Positions 52,578-60,971 of a stretch of DNA of 64,000 bases are shown piece by piece. The DNA is taken from contig JAVKTQ010000019.1 of NCBI GenBank assembly GCA_031460455.1, forward strand, positions 1 to 64,000. The letters run 5' to 3'. The DNA is from Sporomusaceae bacterium. Its GTDB lineage: Bacteria > Bacillota > Negativicutes > Sporomusales > UBA7701. The notes below the pieces were generated by a model. That model saw only the letters and a list, made by a program, of their open reading frames with translations, had not been told where the DNA came from and ran no database searches. The translations under genes were made by a program, and so were the position numbers. Every line of letters starts with the position of its first letter. Position 1 is the stretch's first letter.

Positions 52578-53207
52578 GTGCGTTTACGGAGGAAGCCGGG
52601 GATTACGGAGGCTCTGCAGGAGTTTGCGGGGCTTGTGGTCGCGCCGCGGCCTGGCGGCGGATGGGACGAGGAGTTCGGGCGGGCGGCCCCTCTGCATGTG
52701 GAGCTGGGGGTCGGCAAGGGCGCCTTTATCAGTGAGCTGGCGGCCAAGGCGCCGGGGACAGATTTTGTCGGCATCGAGGCGCAGCCTGAGGTGCTGTTTC
52801 ATGCGGCGAAGCGGGTTAGCGCCCGCGGCGCGCCGAATGTCCGCCTGCTGCATTTCGACGCCGGCGGGATTGCCGATATTTTTTCGCCTGGCGAGGTGAG
52901 CCGCCTTTATATCAATTTTTGCGATCCGTGGCCGAAAAAGCGCCACGCCAAACGCCGCCTGACCTGCGGTTTTTTTCTGGCGAGGTATCGGATCATCATG
53001 GCGCCAGGGGGCGAGTTGTCTTTCAAGACCGACAACGCCGAACTGTTTGCGTTTTCTTTGGAAGAGTTCGCGAACGCCGGCCTGGAGGTGAGGAACGTGA
53101 CGTTCGACTTGCCTGCCGGGGTGGACGGCGATATCATGACCGAGTACGAGATGAGGTTCAGGACGCTGGGGGTGAAGATCAACCGTTGCGAGGCGGTTTT
53201 CCCATAG
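52578..53207 (+). CDS. trmB: tRNA (guanine46-N7)-methyltransferase
   Basis: A 209-residue TrmB that methylates G46 in the tRNA variable loop with SAM. The N-terminus RLRRKPG and the motifs VELGVGKGAFI, GIEAQPEVLFHA, NFCDPWPKKRHAKRRL (catalytic site) and FKTDN are diagnostic. GTG at 52578 is behind GGAGGATTG. It stands as a single gene. It is not related to the TrmB regulator at 20495. Confidence 0.93.
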   Translation: MRLRRKPGITEALQEFAGLVVAPRPGGGWDEEFGRAAPLHVELGVGKGAFISELAAKAPGTDFVGIEAQPEVLFHAAKRVSARGAPNVRLLHFDAGGIADIFSPGEVSRLYINFCDPWPKKRHAKRRLTCGFFLARYRIIMAPGGELSFKTDNAELFAFSLEEFANAGLEVRNVTFDLPAGVDGDIMTEYEMRFRTLGVKINRCEAVFP

Positions 53208-53240
53208 TTATGTAAAACTTAACAAAAACGCCGGCCGTGG

Positions 53241-53255
53241 CATACAATGTAGTAG
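53241..53255 (+). promoter_or_regulatory. Possible sporulation-type -10 element (CATACAAT)
   Basis: CATACAATGTAGTAG lies 45 bases before the DUF2935 start. CATAAAATGTAGTAG occurs 41 bases before the cotJA start (57521-57535). CATAnnnT resembles the -10 of mother-cell sigma factors (SigE/SigK). The -35 is not clear, so this is a hypothesis. Confidence 0.42.
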
Positions 53256-53285
53256 CAAAAAATTTGGCAATTGGGGAGGGTTACT

Positions 53286-54362
53286 ATGCCACGGCCGAAG
53301 GTTGTGAATGATAAACGCCAGCCGGTGCCGCCGCTGAACCTTGAGGAGCTGAAGTTCTGGCTGCGGATAATGGAAGAGCATGCCCAGTTCATTAAGGCGG
53401 GCCTGCCTTGCGATAACGTCGTCCTCATCGGGGAGGCCGACAATTTCCAGCAGGAGTTTGCCGAGCTGCGGGCCCGGGCCGAACGGGTGCAAAGCCAGCG
53501 GCAGTTCGCCGAGCTTGTCGATGACGCGCAGACGGTCGTCGGCGATTTTTACCGTTATAAACGCCGTCTGCTGCATATGGTGCTGACGTGCCAGCTTATG
53601 GGACACAATTTTGCGCTGCTGCTCGACCATATGTCGCGCGAGGCCGAATATCTGCTGATGCTGCTGGCGGCTTTAGGGAGCGGACGGCCGCTTTATCAGT
53701 CGGCGGGGGCGCGGGAGGTGGCGTTCTGGCTGCGGCTGATGGCCGACCATAGCGAGTTTATCGTCCACCGCCTCGATCCTTCGGAGCGGACGATGGTGGA
53801 GACGGCGGAAACGTTTGCGGGCGAGTTCGACGCGCTTTACTTGCAGGGCCGCGATTTCGTGAGCATGCTGCGGGGGGCGACGGACGAGGTGCCTTCGTTC
53901 CGGCGTTTTTTGCAGGATGTCAGGGTGTCGACGATCAGGCTGCGGGATTTCAAGCGGGCGGCCGAGACGCTGATCGCGGAGTGCCGGCTGGTGGGGCTGA
54001 TTCCGGCGCTGCTGGCCGATCATGTGCGGCGGGAGGCGGATCACTTCCTGCTGGTGCTGTCGATCCTGGATAAGGGCACTTTTGTACCATACGTCGATGA
54101 CGGCGAGCTTGAGTTTGCGGTTTTGGAAGAAACCGCGGCGCTGGCGGCCAATTGTGGCGGCGGCGCGGTGGCGGTGGCCGCCGAGGAGATTGCCCAAAAG
54201 CCGGCGATGGTTTATTGCGACGACGATGACGAGGAGGAGGAGGAGGACGACGACCGCGATTCTGAGCCGCCGCTCCCGCCCCCGCCAGCCGAGCCGCCGG
54301 CGAAACAGGCCAATTACAAGTGGAGCGGCAAGTGGCCCCGGCCGCTGGGGTCGCGGGAGTAA
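53286..54362 (+). CDS. DUF2935 domain protein
   Basis: A 358-residue protein built from two DUF2935 repeats (about 15-140 and 155-285). Each repeat has E-L/F-x-W-L-R-x-M-x-x-H-x-x-F-I and E-A/R-x-x-x-L-L patterns, the metal-binding His/Glu of the fold (EEHAQFI, HMSREAEYLL; DHSEFIVH, HVRREADHFLL). The C-terminus is a very acidic run (DDDDEEEEEDDDR) followed by a Pro-rich, basic tail. Such proteins are common in spore-forming Firmicutes and may be coat- or metal-related. A possible sporulation promoter and GGGGAGGG precede it. Confidence 0.9.
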   Translation: MPRPKVVNDKRQPVPPLNLEELKFWLRIMEEHAQFIKAGLPCDNVVLIGEADNFQQEFAELRARAERVQSQRQFAELVDDAQTVVGDFYRYKRRLLHMVLTCQLMGHNFALLLDHMSREAEYLLMLLAALGSGRPLYQSAGAREVAFWLRLMADHSEFIVHRLDPSERTMVETAETFAGEFDALYLQGRDFVSMLRGATDEVPSFRRFLQDVRVSTIRLRDFKRAAETLIAECRLVGLIPALLADHVRREADHFLLVLSILDKGTFVPYVDDGELEFAVLEETAALAANCGGGAVAVAAEEIAQKPAMVYCDDDDEEEEEDDDRDSEPPLPPPPAEPPAKQANYKWSGKWPRPLGSRE

Positions 54363-54366
54363 TAAC

Positions 54367-54557
54367 GAGAACCCCTGGGAAGGGGTTCTCCAGACTGTCG
54401 ATAAAGGCCCATCTGCGGCGTTGCTCCTCAGAGCGCTTGCTTGCGTACGTCCCAAAGTACGCGGCGCGGCGCGCTCTTCCGGTGCGCCTTGCATCTGGAC
54501 CTTTCTCACCAGTCTGACTTTGTCTACAAGCTGGAGAACCCCTGGGAAGGGGTTCTC
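54367..54557 (+). repeat. 24-bp hairpin direct repeat flanking a family A element
   Basis: A 24-bp palindromic hairpin (arms GAGAACCCC/GGGGTTCTC) occurs identically at 54367-54390 and 54534-54557. The first copy touches the family A element and lacks a T run. The second is followed by a T run and can terminate transcription. The arrangement suggests that one terminator was split or duplicated by insertion of the element. Confidence 0.8.
54391..54516 (+). repeat. Family A hairpin repeat, copy 4 (short)
   Basis: Outer arms CAGACTG (54391-54397) and CAGTCTG (54510-54516). The second stem AAAGG...CCA / TGG...CCTTT has one mismatch. The interior matches copy 1 (GTTGCTCCTCAGAGCGCTTGC, CGGCGCGGCGCGCTC) but lacks the ATAAGC/GCTTAT hairpin. 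It starts 28 bases after the DUF2935 stop. Confidence 0.82.
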
Positions 54558-54590
54558 GTTATTTTTTCGCTATTCGCCGGCGGGGTGGCG

Positions 54591-55544
54591 CTAGTCAATT
54601 ATCGCTAACGGCCGGAGGAGTTCGCGGCTGCAGGCGGTAAAGGCGAGCGGCCGGCGGTTGACGAGGTCGATGAGGCATAGGTCGGCGTTGGCGTTGCTGG
54701 AGGCGACGGCGAACCGGCCGTCGGCGGTGAGGGACAGGCGGGAGACCGAGCGCCCGAGGAAGATGGTGCCGGTGACTGTGGCGGCGGCGAGGTCGACGAC
54801 GGCGACGGCGGCGCTGTCTTCGCAGGCGATGTAGGCTGTTCTGCCGTCAGCAGTGGCGGCGTGGGCGGGGTAGACGGGGTGGGCGGCGGCGCAGCGGGAG
54901 CATTGGATGGTGACGACGACGGGGTCGCCCCCGTCGGGCGGGAATATTATGAGGCCTTCGCCGCTGGCAGGGCTGGCGGTGAAGGTGGCGAGCACAAACC
55001 CGGACATGGCGGCAAGGCTTGTGGGAACGACGCCTAGGCGGCAGGTGCGGAGAAGGATTCCGGCGGGTGAGTAGACGGCCGCGAGACCGCCGCCGTCGGC
55101 TTCCCATACGCCGTGGATTTCACCGCCGGCGACGGCAAGCCCGGCGCAGGCGGCGGCGTCCGGCGGCTTTTCCCAGGCCGAGCAGGCTGCTGTGGCGAGG
55201 TCGATGGCGTGCAGGACGCCGGCTGGGTCGGCCAGATAGGCGGTGAGGCCGTCGGCGGCGAGGGAAAACTGGACGGGATGGGGCAGGGGGAAAGGCACGG
55301 CGGGGTGGTCCGCCGCTCTTGCGGTCAGGTCGATTTTACAGAGCGCGCCGGCGCCGCTGTGTCCGGCGAGGGTGACGAAAGCGGGGCCGGGACCGGGGCC
55401 GGCGATGAGGTCGACGGCCGCGTAGCCCTGGGGCAGAGGGTATTCGGCGAGAATTTCCCCGCTGGGGCCGTCGGCAAGCAGGAGGGTTTGGCCGGCGGCG
55501 TCAAGGAGGAGGAGGGTGAAGGGGGTGACGGCTGTGGTGGGCAT
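54591..55544 (-). CDS. YncE-like beta-propeller protein
   Basis: A 317-residue protein without signal peptide, made of beta-propeller blades. Recurring patterns are TAYLADPAGVLHAIDLATAACS, TAYIACEDSAAVAVVDLAAATVTGTIFLG and FAVASSNANADLCLIDLVNRRPLAF, typical of seven-bladed YncE/YVTN-type repeats. Such proteins bind proteins or ligands; no enzymatic residues are apparent. CGGAGGTG precedes the ATG. It is convergent with the DUF2935 gene and divergent from ftsW. Confidence 0.82.
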   Translation of the reverse strand: MPTTAVTPFTLLLLDAAGQTLLLADGPSGEILAEYPLPQGYAAVDLIAGPGPGPAFVTLAGHSGAGALCKIDLTARAADHPAVPFPLPHPVQFSLAADGLTAYLADPAGVLHAIDLATAACSAWEKPPDAAACAGLAVAGGEIHGVWEADGGGLAAVYSPAGILLRTCRLGVVPTSLAAMSGFVLATFTASPASGEGLIIFPPDGGDPVVVTIQCSRCAAAHPVYPAHAATADGRTAYIACEDSAAVAVVDLAAATVTGTIFLGRSVSRLSLTADGRFAVASSNANADLCLIDLVNRRPLAFTACSRELLRPLAIID

Positions 55545-55604
55545 GTATGTATCACCTCCGGAAATCGGTATTATATATTATTCGGTTCGGGGCAAAAAGC
55601 GATA

Positions 55605-55633
55605 TTGGGCGGCTCGGCGGTTTCTGGTATAAT
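55605..55633 (+). promoter_or_regulatory. Extended -10 promoter of the FtsW-family gene
   Basis: TTGGGC (55605-55610), 17-base spacer, TGG-TATAAT (TATAAT at 55628-55633). The weak -35 is balanced by the TGn extension. Confidence 0.72.
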
Positions 55634-55670
55634 GGGGACGGGATGTTTTCCGGCGGAAGGAGGGAGCGGT

Positions 55671-56858
55671 GTGCGCAGGGTGCCTGTTCCGTGGGCCAGC
55701 CCCGGCGAGGCGGTTTTTTATATTGTGCTGATGTTGTTCGCCATCGGCACGATTAACGTGTTCAGCGCCAGCTTCGTCTTGGCCGGACAGCTTTTGAACG
55801 ACAGCTATTTTTTTCTGAAAAGGCACATGGTGGCTTTTATGATCGGGATGATCGGCCTGGCGGTCGCCGCGCGCTTTGATTACCGCCGGCTGGTGAAGTT
55901 TTTGCCGCTGATCGTGCTGGCGGTGCTGGCGATGCTGGTGGCGGTGCATTTTGGCGGCATCGACGCCAATGGCGCCAGGCGGTGGCTGAAGCTGGGGGTT
56001 AAGTTCCAGCCTTCGGAGTTTGCCAAGATTGCCGCGATCCTGATGACGGCCGCTTATATCGGGCCGCGCCTGGAGAAGGGCCGGCCGGTGACGATTTTTT
56101 CCTGGCCGGTGATTGTTACCGGGATAATGGGGTTCCTCGTTCTGCGGCAGCCTGATATGGGCACGGCGGTGGTTATCGTCGGCCTGTGCCTGATCCTGTA
56201 TTTGCCTAGCGGTATTCCCAAGCGCCAGGTTTACGGCCTGATGTTCTGCGGCGCTATGGGGACGGTGTACCTGGTTTATGCGGCCGCGTACCGGGCCGAA
56301 CGCATTTTGGCCTGGCTCGACCCCTGGTCTTACGAGCAGACGAGCGGCTACCAGACCGTCCAGGCGCTCATGGCGATCGGGTCGGGTAGTTTGTTCGGCA
56401 CCGGGCTGGGGATGGGGGCGAGCAAGTTTCACTATCTGCCTGAGGCTCATACAGATTTTGCGTTTGCGGTGCTGTGCCAGGAGATGGGGTTCGCGGGCGC
56501 GTTGCTGGTGTTGGTGCTGTACGCGCTGCTGGCCTGGTACGGCATCAAGATCACGCTGCAGGCCCGCGACGGGTTCGGGATGCTTGTGGCCGCCGGGGCG
56601 ACTTTTCTCGTCGTCGGCCAGGCGGTGGGCAATATCGCGATGGTGTCCGGCCTGCTGCCGGTGACGGGGGTGCCGCTGCCTTTCATTAGTTTCGGGGGTA
56701 CGTCGCTGGTGGTCAATCTGCTGGCGATCGGTCTGCTGATAAGCGTCGGTCGTCTGGGCGGGAAGGCGCCCGCGCCGGCCGAAGGCGGCACGGAGAACGG
56801 CACAGATAAAGAGAGCGTTCGCCTGAAGCTGGTCAACCGCCGGCTGGGCAGGAAGTAG
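55671..56858 (+). CDS. ftsW: FtsW/RodA/SpoVE family SEDS glycosyltransferase
   Basis: A 395-residue SEDS protein with ten predicted helices. It polymerises lipid II into glycan strands together with a class b PBP. Motifs are FDYRRLVKFLP, NGARRWLKLG, FQPSEFAKIAAI, HTDFAFAVLCQEMGFAG and PLPFISFGGTSL. I chose GTG at 55671 behind AAGGAGGGAG; readings further upstream run through the divergent gene. Whether it serves division (FtsW), elongation (RodA) or sporulation (SpoVE) is undecided. It stands alone, away from the usual mur cluster. Confidence 0.93.
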   Translation: MRRVPVPWASPGEAVFYIVLMLFAIGTINVFSASFVLAGQLLNDSYFFLKRHMVAFMIGMIGLAVAARFDYRRLVKFLPLIVLAVLAMLVAVHFGGIDANGARRWLKLGVKFQPSEFAKIAAILMTAAYIGPRLEKGRPVTIFSWPVIVTGIMGFLVLRQPDMGTAVVIVGLCLILYLPSGIPKRQVYGLMFCGAMGTVYLVYAAAYRAERILAWLDPWSYEQTSGYQTVQALMAIGSGSLFGTGLGMGASKFHYLPEAHTDFAFAVLCQEMGFAGALLVLVLYALLAWYGIKITLQARDGFGMLVAAGATFLVVGQAVGNIAMVSGLLPVTGVPLPFISFGGTSLVVNLLAIGLLISVGRLGGKAPAPAEGGTENGTDKESVRLKLVNRRLGRK

Positions 56859-56873
56859 ATAAGGTAGTGCAAG

Positions 56874-57101
56874 CGAACGTTCAGAAGCCCCTAGATGCAA
56901 GGCGCTCCGACGACGGCCCTGGACGGGCCTAGTCCCGAGCGCGCCATGGACGGCATAGCGCTCGGGGGACGCGCCGCGTACTTCGGAGGTACGCAAGCAA
57001 GCGCCCGGAGGAGCAAGTGCGCAAGTTCTTGGCGCATAGCGCCTAGAACTGCGGCCTGCCCCTTGCGGGCGCGCCGCAGATGGGGGCTTATCAACGTTCG
57101 C
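56874..57101 (-). repeat. Family A hairpin repeat, copy 5 (reverse)
   Basis: Outer arms GCGAACGTT (56874-56882) and AACGTTCGC (57093-57101), perfect. The inner stem AAGCCCCT/TGGGGGCTT has one mismatch, and an AGTTCT-a-GGCGC/GCGCC-a-AGAACT type hairpin sits in the centre on the minus strand. It contains GCC-ATGGAC-GGC and GGCC-CTGGAC-GGGCC loops like family B. It lies 16 bases behind the ftsW stop. Confidence 0.85.
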
Positions 57102-57171
57102 CGATGTTTAGGCTCGCTGACAAGGTGGCATAATGCTAATGACTATGCCACTGTAACCAGGGGGCGGTTTT

Positions 57172-57450
57172 ATGTTGTGGCTTATCCGCGTGGGGGCTTA
57201 TGCCCTGAGCGGCGCCATAGTCTGGAGTCTGTTGCAGGACGCGGCGGGACCGGCCGGGTATTTTCCCGGCGGTCGGCACCTGGCTCTCGATGCCGACAAT
57301 GGGCTGGTTTTCGGGGTGTGCGCAGGCCTCGGCAAGTATACGGGATTTGACACGACGTTTATCCGGTTGGGCTGGGCGCTGGCCTGTTTTTACCGGGGCG
57401 CGGGGATCGCGCTGTATTTGCTGGCGTTTTTGCTGATGCCGATGAGTTAA
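57172..57450 (+). CDS. PspC-domain membrane protein
   Basis: A 92-residue protein. A hydrophobic N-terminus (LIRVGAYALSGAIVWSLLQ) is followed by the PspC domain (NGLVFGVCAGLGKYTGFDTTFIRLGWALACFYRGAGIALYLLAFLLMP). PspC proteins modulate envelope-stress responses or bind membranes. It starts with ATG behind GGGGCGG. It is placed between a family A repeat and the cotJ operon. Confidence 0.88.
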   Translation: MLWLIRVGAYALSGAIVWSLLQDAAGPAGYFPGGRHLALDADNGLVFGVCAGLGKYTGFDTTFIRLGWALACFYRGAGIALYLLAFLLMPMS

Positions 57451-57520
57451 TATGGGTTTAGAGGCTGACCGTTATGGTCGGCTTTTTTTTTGCCGGTTGT
57501 GACGTTGCCAGTCAGATTCA

Positions 57521-57535
57521 CATAAAATGTAGTAG
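57521..57535 (+). promoter_or_regulatory. Possible sporulation-type -10 element of cotJABC
   Basis: CATAAAATGTAGTAG, nearly identical to the element before the DUF2935 gene (53241-53255), 41 bases upstream of cotJA. cotJ genes are controlled by the mother-cell sigma factor SigE in Bacillus. The -35 box is not identifiable here. Confidence 0.42.
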
Positions 57536-57561
57536 GTCTATGAATGAGGAGGTAGATTCGT

Positions 57562-57870
57562 TTGGATAAACAGACCAGGCCCAAGTGGTACGAGGAAGCG
57601 ATGGCGGCGGACGTGCCGGCGCTGAAGAAGGACAAGATGATGCAGATGAAGGACTGTATGGAGGACGATATGGAGCAGGGCATGGATTGCGGCATGGAAG
57701 GGATGAACAAGATGCCGATGGCCGATGAGCATCCTATGCCGATGAATATGCTGCTGGCTCACGCGTATGTTCCCTGGCAGTGCTACGACAAGGCTTTTTC
57801 GCCGCGCGAGGCGCTGATGCGGGGCACGCTGTTCCCCGAACTCTGGGGTGTGTATCCTATTCCTGAATAA
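57562..57870 (+). CDS. cotJA: Spore coat protein CotJA
   Basis: A 102-residue CotJA-like protein. A Met/Asp-rich N-terminal half (KMMQMKDCMEDDMEQGMDCGMEGMNKMPM) precedes the conserved C-terminal block HAYVPWQCYDKAFSPREALMRGTLFPELWGVY. It starts with TTG behind GAGGAGG. First gene of cotJABC. CotJA is needed for CotJC to enter the spore coat (known in Bacillus subtilis). Confidence 0.93.
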   Translation: MDKQTRPKWYEEAMAADVPALKKDKMMQMKDCMEDDMEQGMDCGMEGMNKMPMADEHPMPMNMLLAHAYVPWQCYDKAFSPREALMRGTLFPELWGVYPIPE

Positions 57871-57891
57871 GGCGACGGAGGTGAAGGATTC

Positions 57892-58149
57892 ATGGATTGC
57901 GCAAAACAGGCCGCTATGCTGAAAAGGCTCCAGGAGATGGAGTTCGTGGCGGTGGAGCTTAACCTGTACCTGGACACCCATCCCTGCGATGAAGACGCGG
58001 TCAATGATTATAATTGCGCGGTGGAAGTCCTCAAGAAGATGAGGAAGGATTACGAGGCCGAGTTCGGCCCGCTGTTCAATTTCGGCTGGGGAGGAATCTC
58101 TGGGAAGCCATGGCAATGGGCTGAGGGGCCCTGGCCCTGGGAGATCTAA
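57892..58149 (+). CDS. cotJB: Spore coat protein CotJB
   Basis: An 85-residue CotJB: helical first part (AKQAAMLKRLQEMEFVAVELNLYLDTHP) and the conserved KMRKDYEAEFGPLFNFGW...PWPWE end. GGAGGTG precedes the ATG. Second gene of cotJABC. Confidence 0.95.
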   Translation: MDCAKQAAMLKRLQEMEFVAVELNLYLDTHPCDEDAVNDYNCAVEVLKKMRKDYEAEFGPLFNFGWGGISGKPWQWAEGPWPWEI

Positions 58150-58173
58150 ATTTGTTTAAGGGAGAATGACGAG

Positions 58174-58770
58174 ATGTGGATATATGAAAAGAAGATGGAG
58201 CATCCTGTGCGGGTAAGTTGCCCGGATGTGAAGTTCGCCAAGATGGTCATTACCCAGTACGGCGGCCCGGACGGCGAGCTGTCGGCGTCGCTGCGGTATC
58301 TGAATCAGCGTTATTCGATGCCTACCGATAACGCCAAGGCTCTTTTAACGGATATCGGCACGGAAGAGATGGCGCATATGGAGATGATCGCGGCGCTGGT
58401 GTTTAAGCTGGTGGACGGGGCGTCGTGCGAGGATTTCAAGGAGGCCGGCTGGGAGGGGCAGTTCGTGCAGCATAATCACGGCCTGTTCTGGACGGACGCG
58501 AACGGTATCCCCTGGTCGGCGAAGTATATCGCCTGCCTGGGCGACCCGATCACCGATCTGACGGAGGATATGGCGGCCGAGCAGAAGGCCCGTACTACGT
58601 ATGAGCATCTTATCGCCTGCACGGACGACGAGTGTGTGAAGGATACACTCAGGTTCCTGTGGGAGCGGGAGGTGGTCCATTTTCAGCGGTTCGGCGAGAT
58701 GCTGAATACGGTGCAGGAGTGGATGGCCAACAGCAAGCACTGCTGGATGGGACACCGGACGGAGAAGTAG
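58174..58770 (+). CDS. cotJC: Spore coat manganese catalase CotJC
   Basis: A 198-residue manganese-catalase-family protein (CotJC). Metal-ligand motifs are present: GELSASLRYLNQRY, TEEMAHMEMI and REVVHFQRFGEML. Third and last gene of cotJABC; a terminator follows at 58783. The 3' end of this gene is repeated in a decayed copy at 60578-60865. Confidence 0.95.
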   Translation: MWIYEKKMEHPVRVSCPDVKFAKMVITQYGGPDGELSASLRYLNQRYSMPTDNAKALLTDIGTEEMAHMEMIAALVFKLVDGASCEDFKEAGWEGQFVQHNHGLFWTDANGIPWSAKYIACLGDPITDLTEDMAAEQKARTTYEHLIACTDDECVKDTLRFLWEREVVHFQRFGEMLNTVQEWMANSKHCWMGHRTEK

Positions 58771-58782
58771 CGACAGACAAGG

Positions 58783-58812
58783 AAAACAGCGGCAGAGGCC
58801 GCTGTTTTTGTG
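58783..58812 (+). terminator. Terminator of cotJABC
   Basis: AAAACAGCGGC-aga-GCCGCTGTTTTT. The same hairpin recurs behind the decayed cotJC copy at 60866. Confidence 0.9.
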
Positions 58813-58915
58813 TTGTGGGGGGCGAGTGCCGCGCACTATGCCGAAGGGTATGCAGGAGGAGGGCAAATATTGTCAATGATATTCTATTTGGCACTTTTCC
58901 ATTGAGGGGATAATC

Positions 58916-59071
58916 GTGGAAACATACTCGTCGATGCTGGGCATTACGGCACCGCAGCTGATAATTTATCATCCGAATAAAAGACATCCAGACAATACAA
59001 GATGCGGAGTTGATTTCTTGTTTGAAAGGTGTTTCTGCGTGCTAAGACTTGACAATTGTCCTCGATTTTAG
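58916..59071 (+). pseudogene. Truncated 5' end of the sensor kinase gene
   Basis: It begins GTG GAA ACA TAC and encodes ...GITAPQLIIYHPNKRH..., matching the start of the kinase at 60972 (MDTYLPGDIASPLQVMIYHPIRD) until it diverges and hits TAG at 59071. The spacer before it also resembles the spacer before the kinase. It is therefore a left-over kinase 5' end. Confidence 0.72.
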
Positions 59072-59184
59072 CAGGATTATTTATTATCTCTCTGGAAATT
59101 TGTTGATAAAAATAAATACGTGTGGAAATTCCGCGAACCATGCTAAGTCCACATCCTCAAATGCTTCTAAGGGAGGTAATTGGC

Positions 59185-60405
59185 ATGAAACTATTACGGA
59201 CAACGTTATTATTCGTGCTTTTTTCTCTATTCCTATGCTCCACCGCTTTCGCCGCGGCAGTAACCTGGGCCACTGACACCACGACCGGCACTAAGATAGG
59301 TTATGTGCACGATAACTTTACAATCGTGTCAGCCACCTGGTCGGGACCGGCGGTCGACGGCAAAGCCGACGGCAGCGGCAACCTCACCCTCACCGTCAAA
59401 GGTAAGGACGGTAAGATCTATTCAGCCACTGCCCAAGCCGATATGAAGGCCGGGATTATGAATGGCAGAGTCGACATCAAATGGTCTGACGGCTACTCCT
59501 TCGACGGCACTTACAAAGACGGCGCATGGGTAAAGGGCATCTTCAGACACCCTACCGGCGATGTCTATGAAGGCGAATTCCTAAACGGCTTCTATAATGG
59601 CTATGGGATATTTAAATTCGCAAATGGCGGTTCATACGAAGGCGAGTTTAAAAACGGCCAATACGACGGCAAAGGCATATACAAATGGCCTGACGGCCGC
59701 ATCTACGATGGCGAGTGGAAAAACAGCCAATACAACGGCAAAGGCATATTCAAATGGGCCGATGGCCGCGTCTACGAAGGAGACTTCAAGAACAGCGCTC
59801 CGAACGGCTTCGGCGTAGGCAAGGACGCCTCAGGCAAAGTCGTCCATGACGGCGAATGGAAAGACGGCCAGCCCGTGACCACGCTCAAAGCCGACAAAGT
59901 CCTTGGTGTTCCCTGGGGCTCTACTGAGGAAGAAACCAAGAATATTCTCCTCAAGCGGCCCAACACCCAGAGAGTATCCTTCCTCGACGGCAAAGACGGC
60001 GATAACAAGTGGCTGTATTTTCAGGGCCCGTTCGCCGAATTTCCTGATGCCTGGATATACGTCTACTTCTACCAGGGCAAGATGTGGCAGTTCCGCATAT
60101 CCTGGCCGCTTAAAGACGACCAGATAATTGACAGGTATAACGCCCTCAAACAGGGCCTGACCGGACGCTACGGCCCGCCGTCCACCGAGCAAGGCAAATA
60201 CCTCGACTCCCGCGCATGGTGGGACCTTGGCCAGACTTACCATGTAGGCATCGAGATACTGCAGAACAAAATTAAGATAGCAGCCGCCGACCCCACTCCC
60301 AATACCCACCCCTTCCGGGTCTACGTCACCTACTACAACAAAGCTGTCGTCGACATTGTCTACGGCAACAAATCCGGCTCCTCCGGCGGCAGCAAGGACT
60401 ATTGA
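59185..60405 (+). CDS. Secreted MORN-repeat protein with a C-terminal PWG-type domain
   Basis: A 406-residue exported protein. A signal peptide (residues 1-24) is followed by an N-terminal beta region and several MORN repeats (about 100-235, such as GDVYEGEFLNGFYNGYGIFKF, GSYEGEFKNGQYDGKGIYKW, GRIYDGEWKNSQYNGKGIF). The C-terminal domain (about 245-395) has GVPWGSTEEE and belongs with the secreted protein at 3495. MORN repeats usually bind lipid or act as scaffolds. GGGAGGTAA precedes the ATG. It sits inside a duplicated cotJC/kinase segment, so it was probably inserted there. Confidence 0.88.
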   Translation: MKLLRTTLLFVLFSLFLCSTAFAAAVTWATDTTTGTKIGYVHDNFTIVSATWSGPAVDGKADGSGNLTLTVKGKDGKIYSATAQADMKAGIMNGRVDIKWSDGYSFDGTYKDGAWVKGIFRHPTGDVYEGEFLNGFYNGYGIFKFANGGSYEGEFKNGQYDGKGIYKWPDGRIYDGEWKNSQYNGKGIFKWADGRVYEGDFKNSAPNGFGVGKDASGKVVHDGEWKDGQPVTTLKADKVLGVPWGSTEEETKNILLKRPNTQRVSFLDGKDGDNKWLYFQGPFAEFPDAWIYVYFYQGKMWQFRISWPLKDDQIIDRYNALKQGLTGRYGPPSTEQGKYLDSRAWWDLGQTYHVGIEILQNKIKIAAADPTPNTHPFRVYVTYYNKAVVDIVYGNKSGSSGGSKDY

Positions 60406-60437
60406 TACCACACCCCCAAAAGTGAATATAAAACATC

Positions 60438-60468
60438 AAAATCCGGCACTCAAAATGCCGGATTTTTC
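60438..60468 (+). terminator. Terminator of the MORN gene
   Basis: AAAATCCGGCA-ctcaaaa-TGCCGGATTTTT. Confidence 0.88.
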
Positions 60469-60577
60469 GTTTTGACAGGCATTCGGCTGCGGCGGGGCGG
60501 TGACGCCAGTATGATGAGAAGGATGAGGATACTCTTCTTCAGCAATGGTAGAAGCTTCTTTCTATCGCAGCCGCCTT

Positions 60578-60865
60578 CGGCCTGTTCTGGACGGACGCGA
60601 ACGGTATCCCCCGGTCGGCGAAGTATATCGCCTGCCTGGGCGACCCGATCACCGATCTGACGGAGGATATGGCGGCCGAGCAGAAGGCCCGCACTACGTA
60701 TGAGCATCTTATCGCCTGCACGGACGACGAGTGTGTGAAGGATGCGCTCAGGTTCCTATGGGAGCGGGAGGTGGTCCATTTTCAGCGGTTCGGCGAGATG
60801 CTGAATACGGTGCAGGAGTGGATGGCCAACAGCAAGCACTGCTGGATGGGACACCGGACGGAGAA
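60578..60865 (+). pseudogene. Decayed copy of the cotJC 3' end
   Basis: From CGGCCTGTTCTGG (60578) the sequence is almost identical to 58479 onwards of cotJC (C-terminal third, about 97 codons). Then 18 bp including the cotJC stop are missing, so the frame would read on to about 60959. No start or ribosome site exists. A remnant. Confidence 0.88.
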
Positions 60866-60893
60866 AACAGCGGCAGGGGCCGCTGTTTTTGTG
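60866..60893 (+). terminator. Terminator behind the cotJC remnant
   Basis: AAAACAGCGGC-agg-GCCGCTGTTTTT, a duplicate of the cotJABC terminator. Confidence 0.85.
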
Positions 60894-60971
60894 TTTGCAG
60901 GAAGGGGCTGGAGCTTAGCGAATATTGTAAATCAAGTTTGTTTTATCCATTTATGCTGAGAGGATTTAGGC

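Noticed and set aside
58885-58905. TTGGCACTTTTCCATTG as a sigma-54 site before the kinase remnant
   Set aside because: No TTGC at the -12 position.
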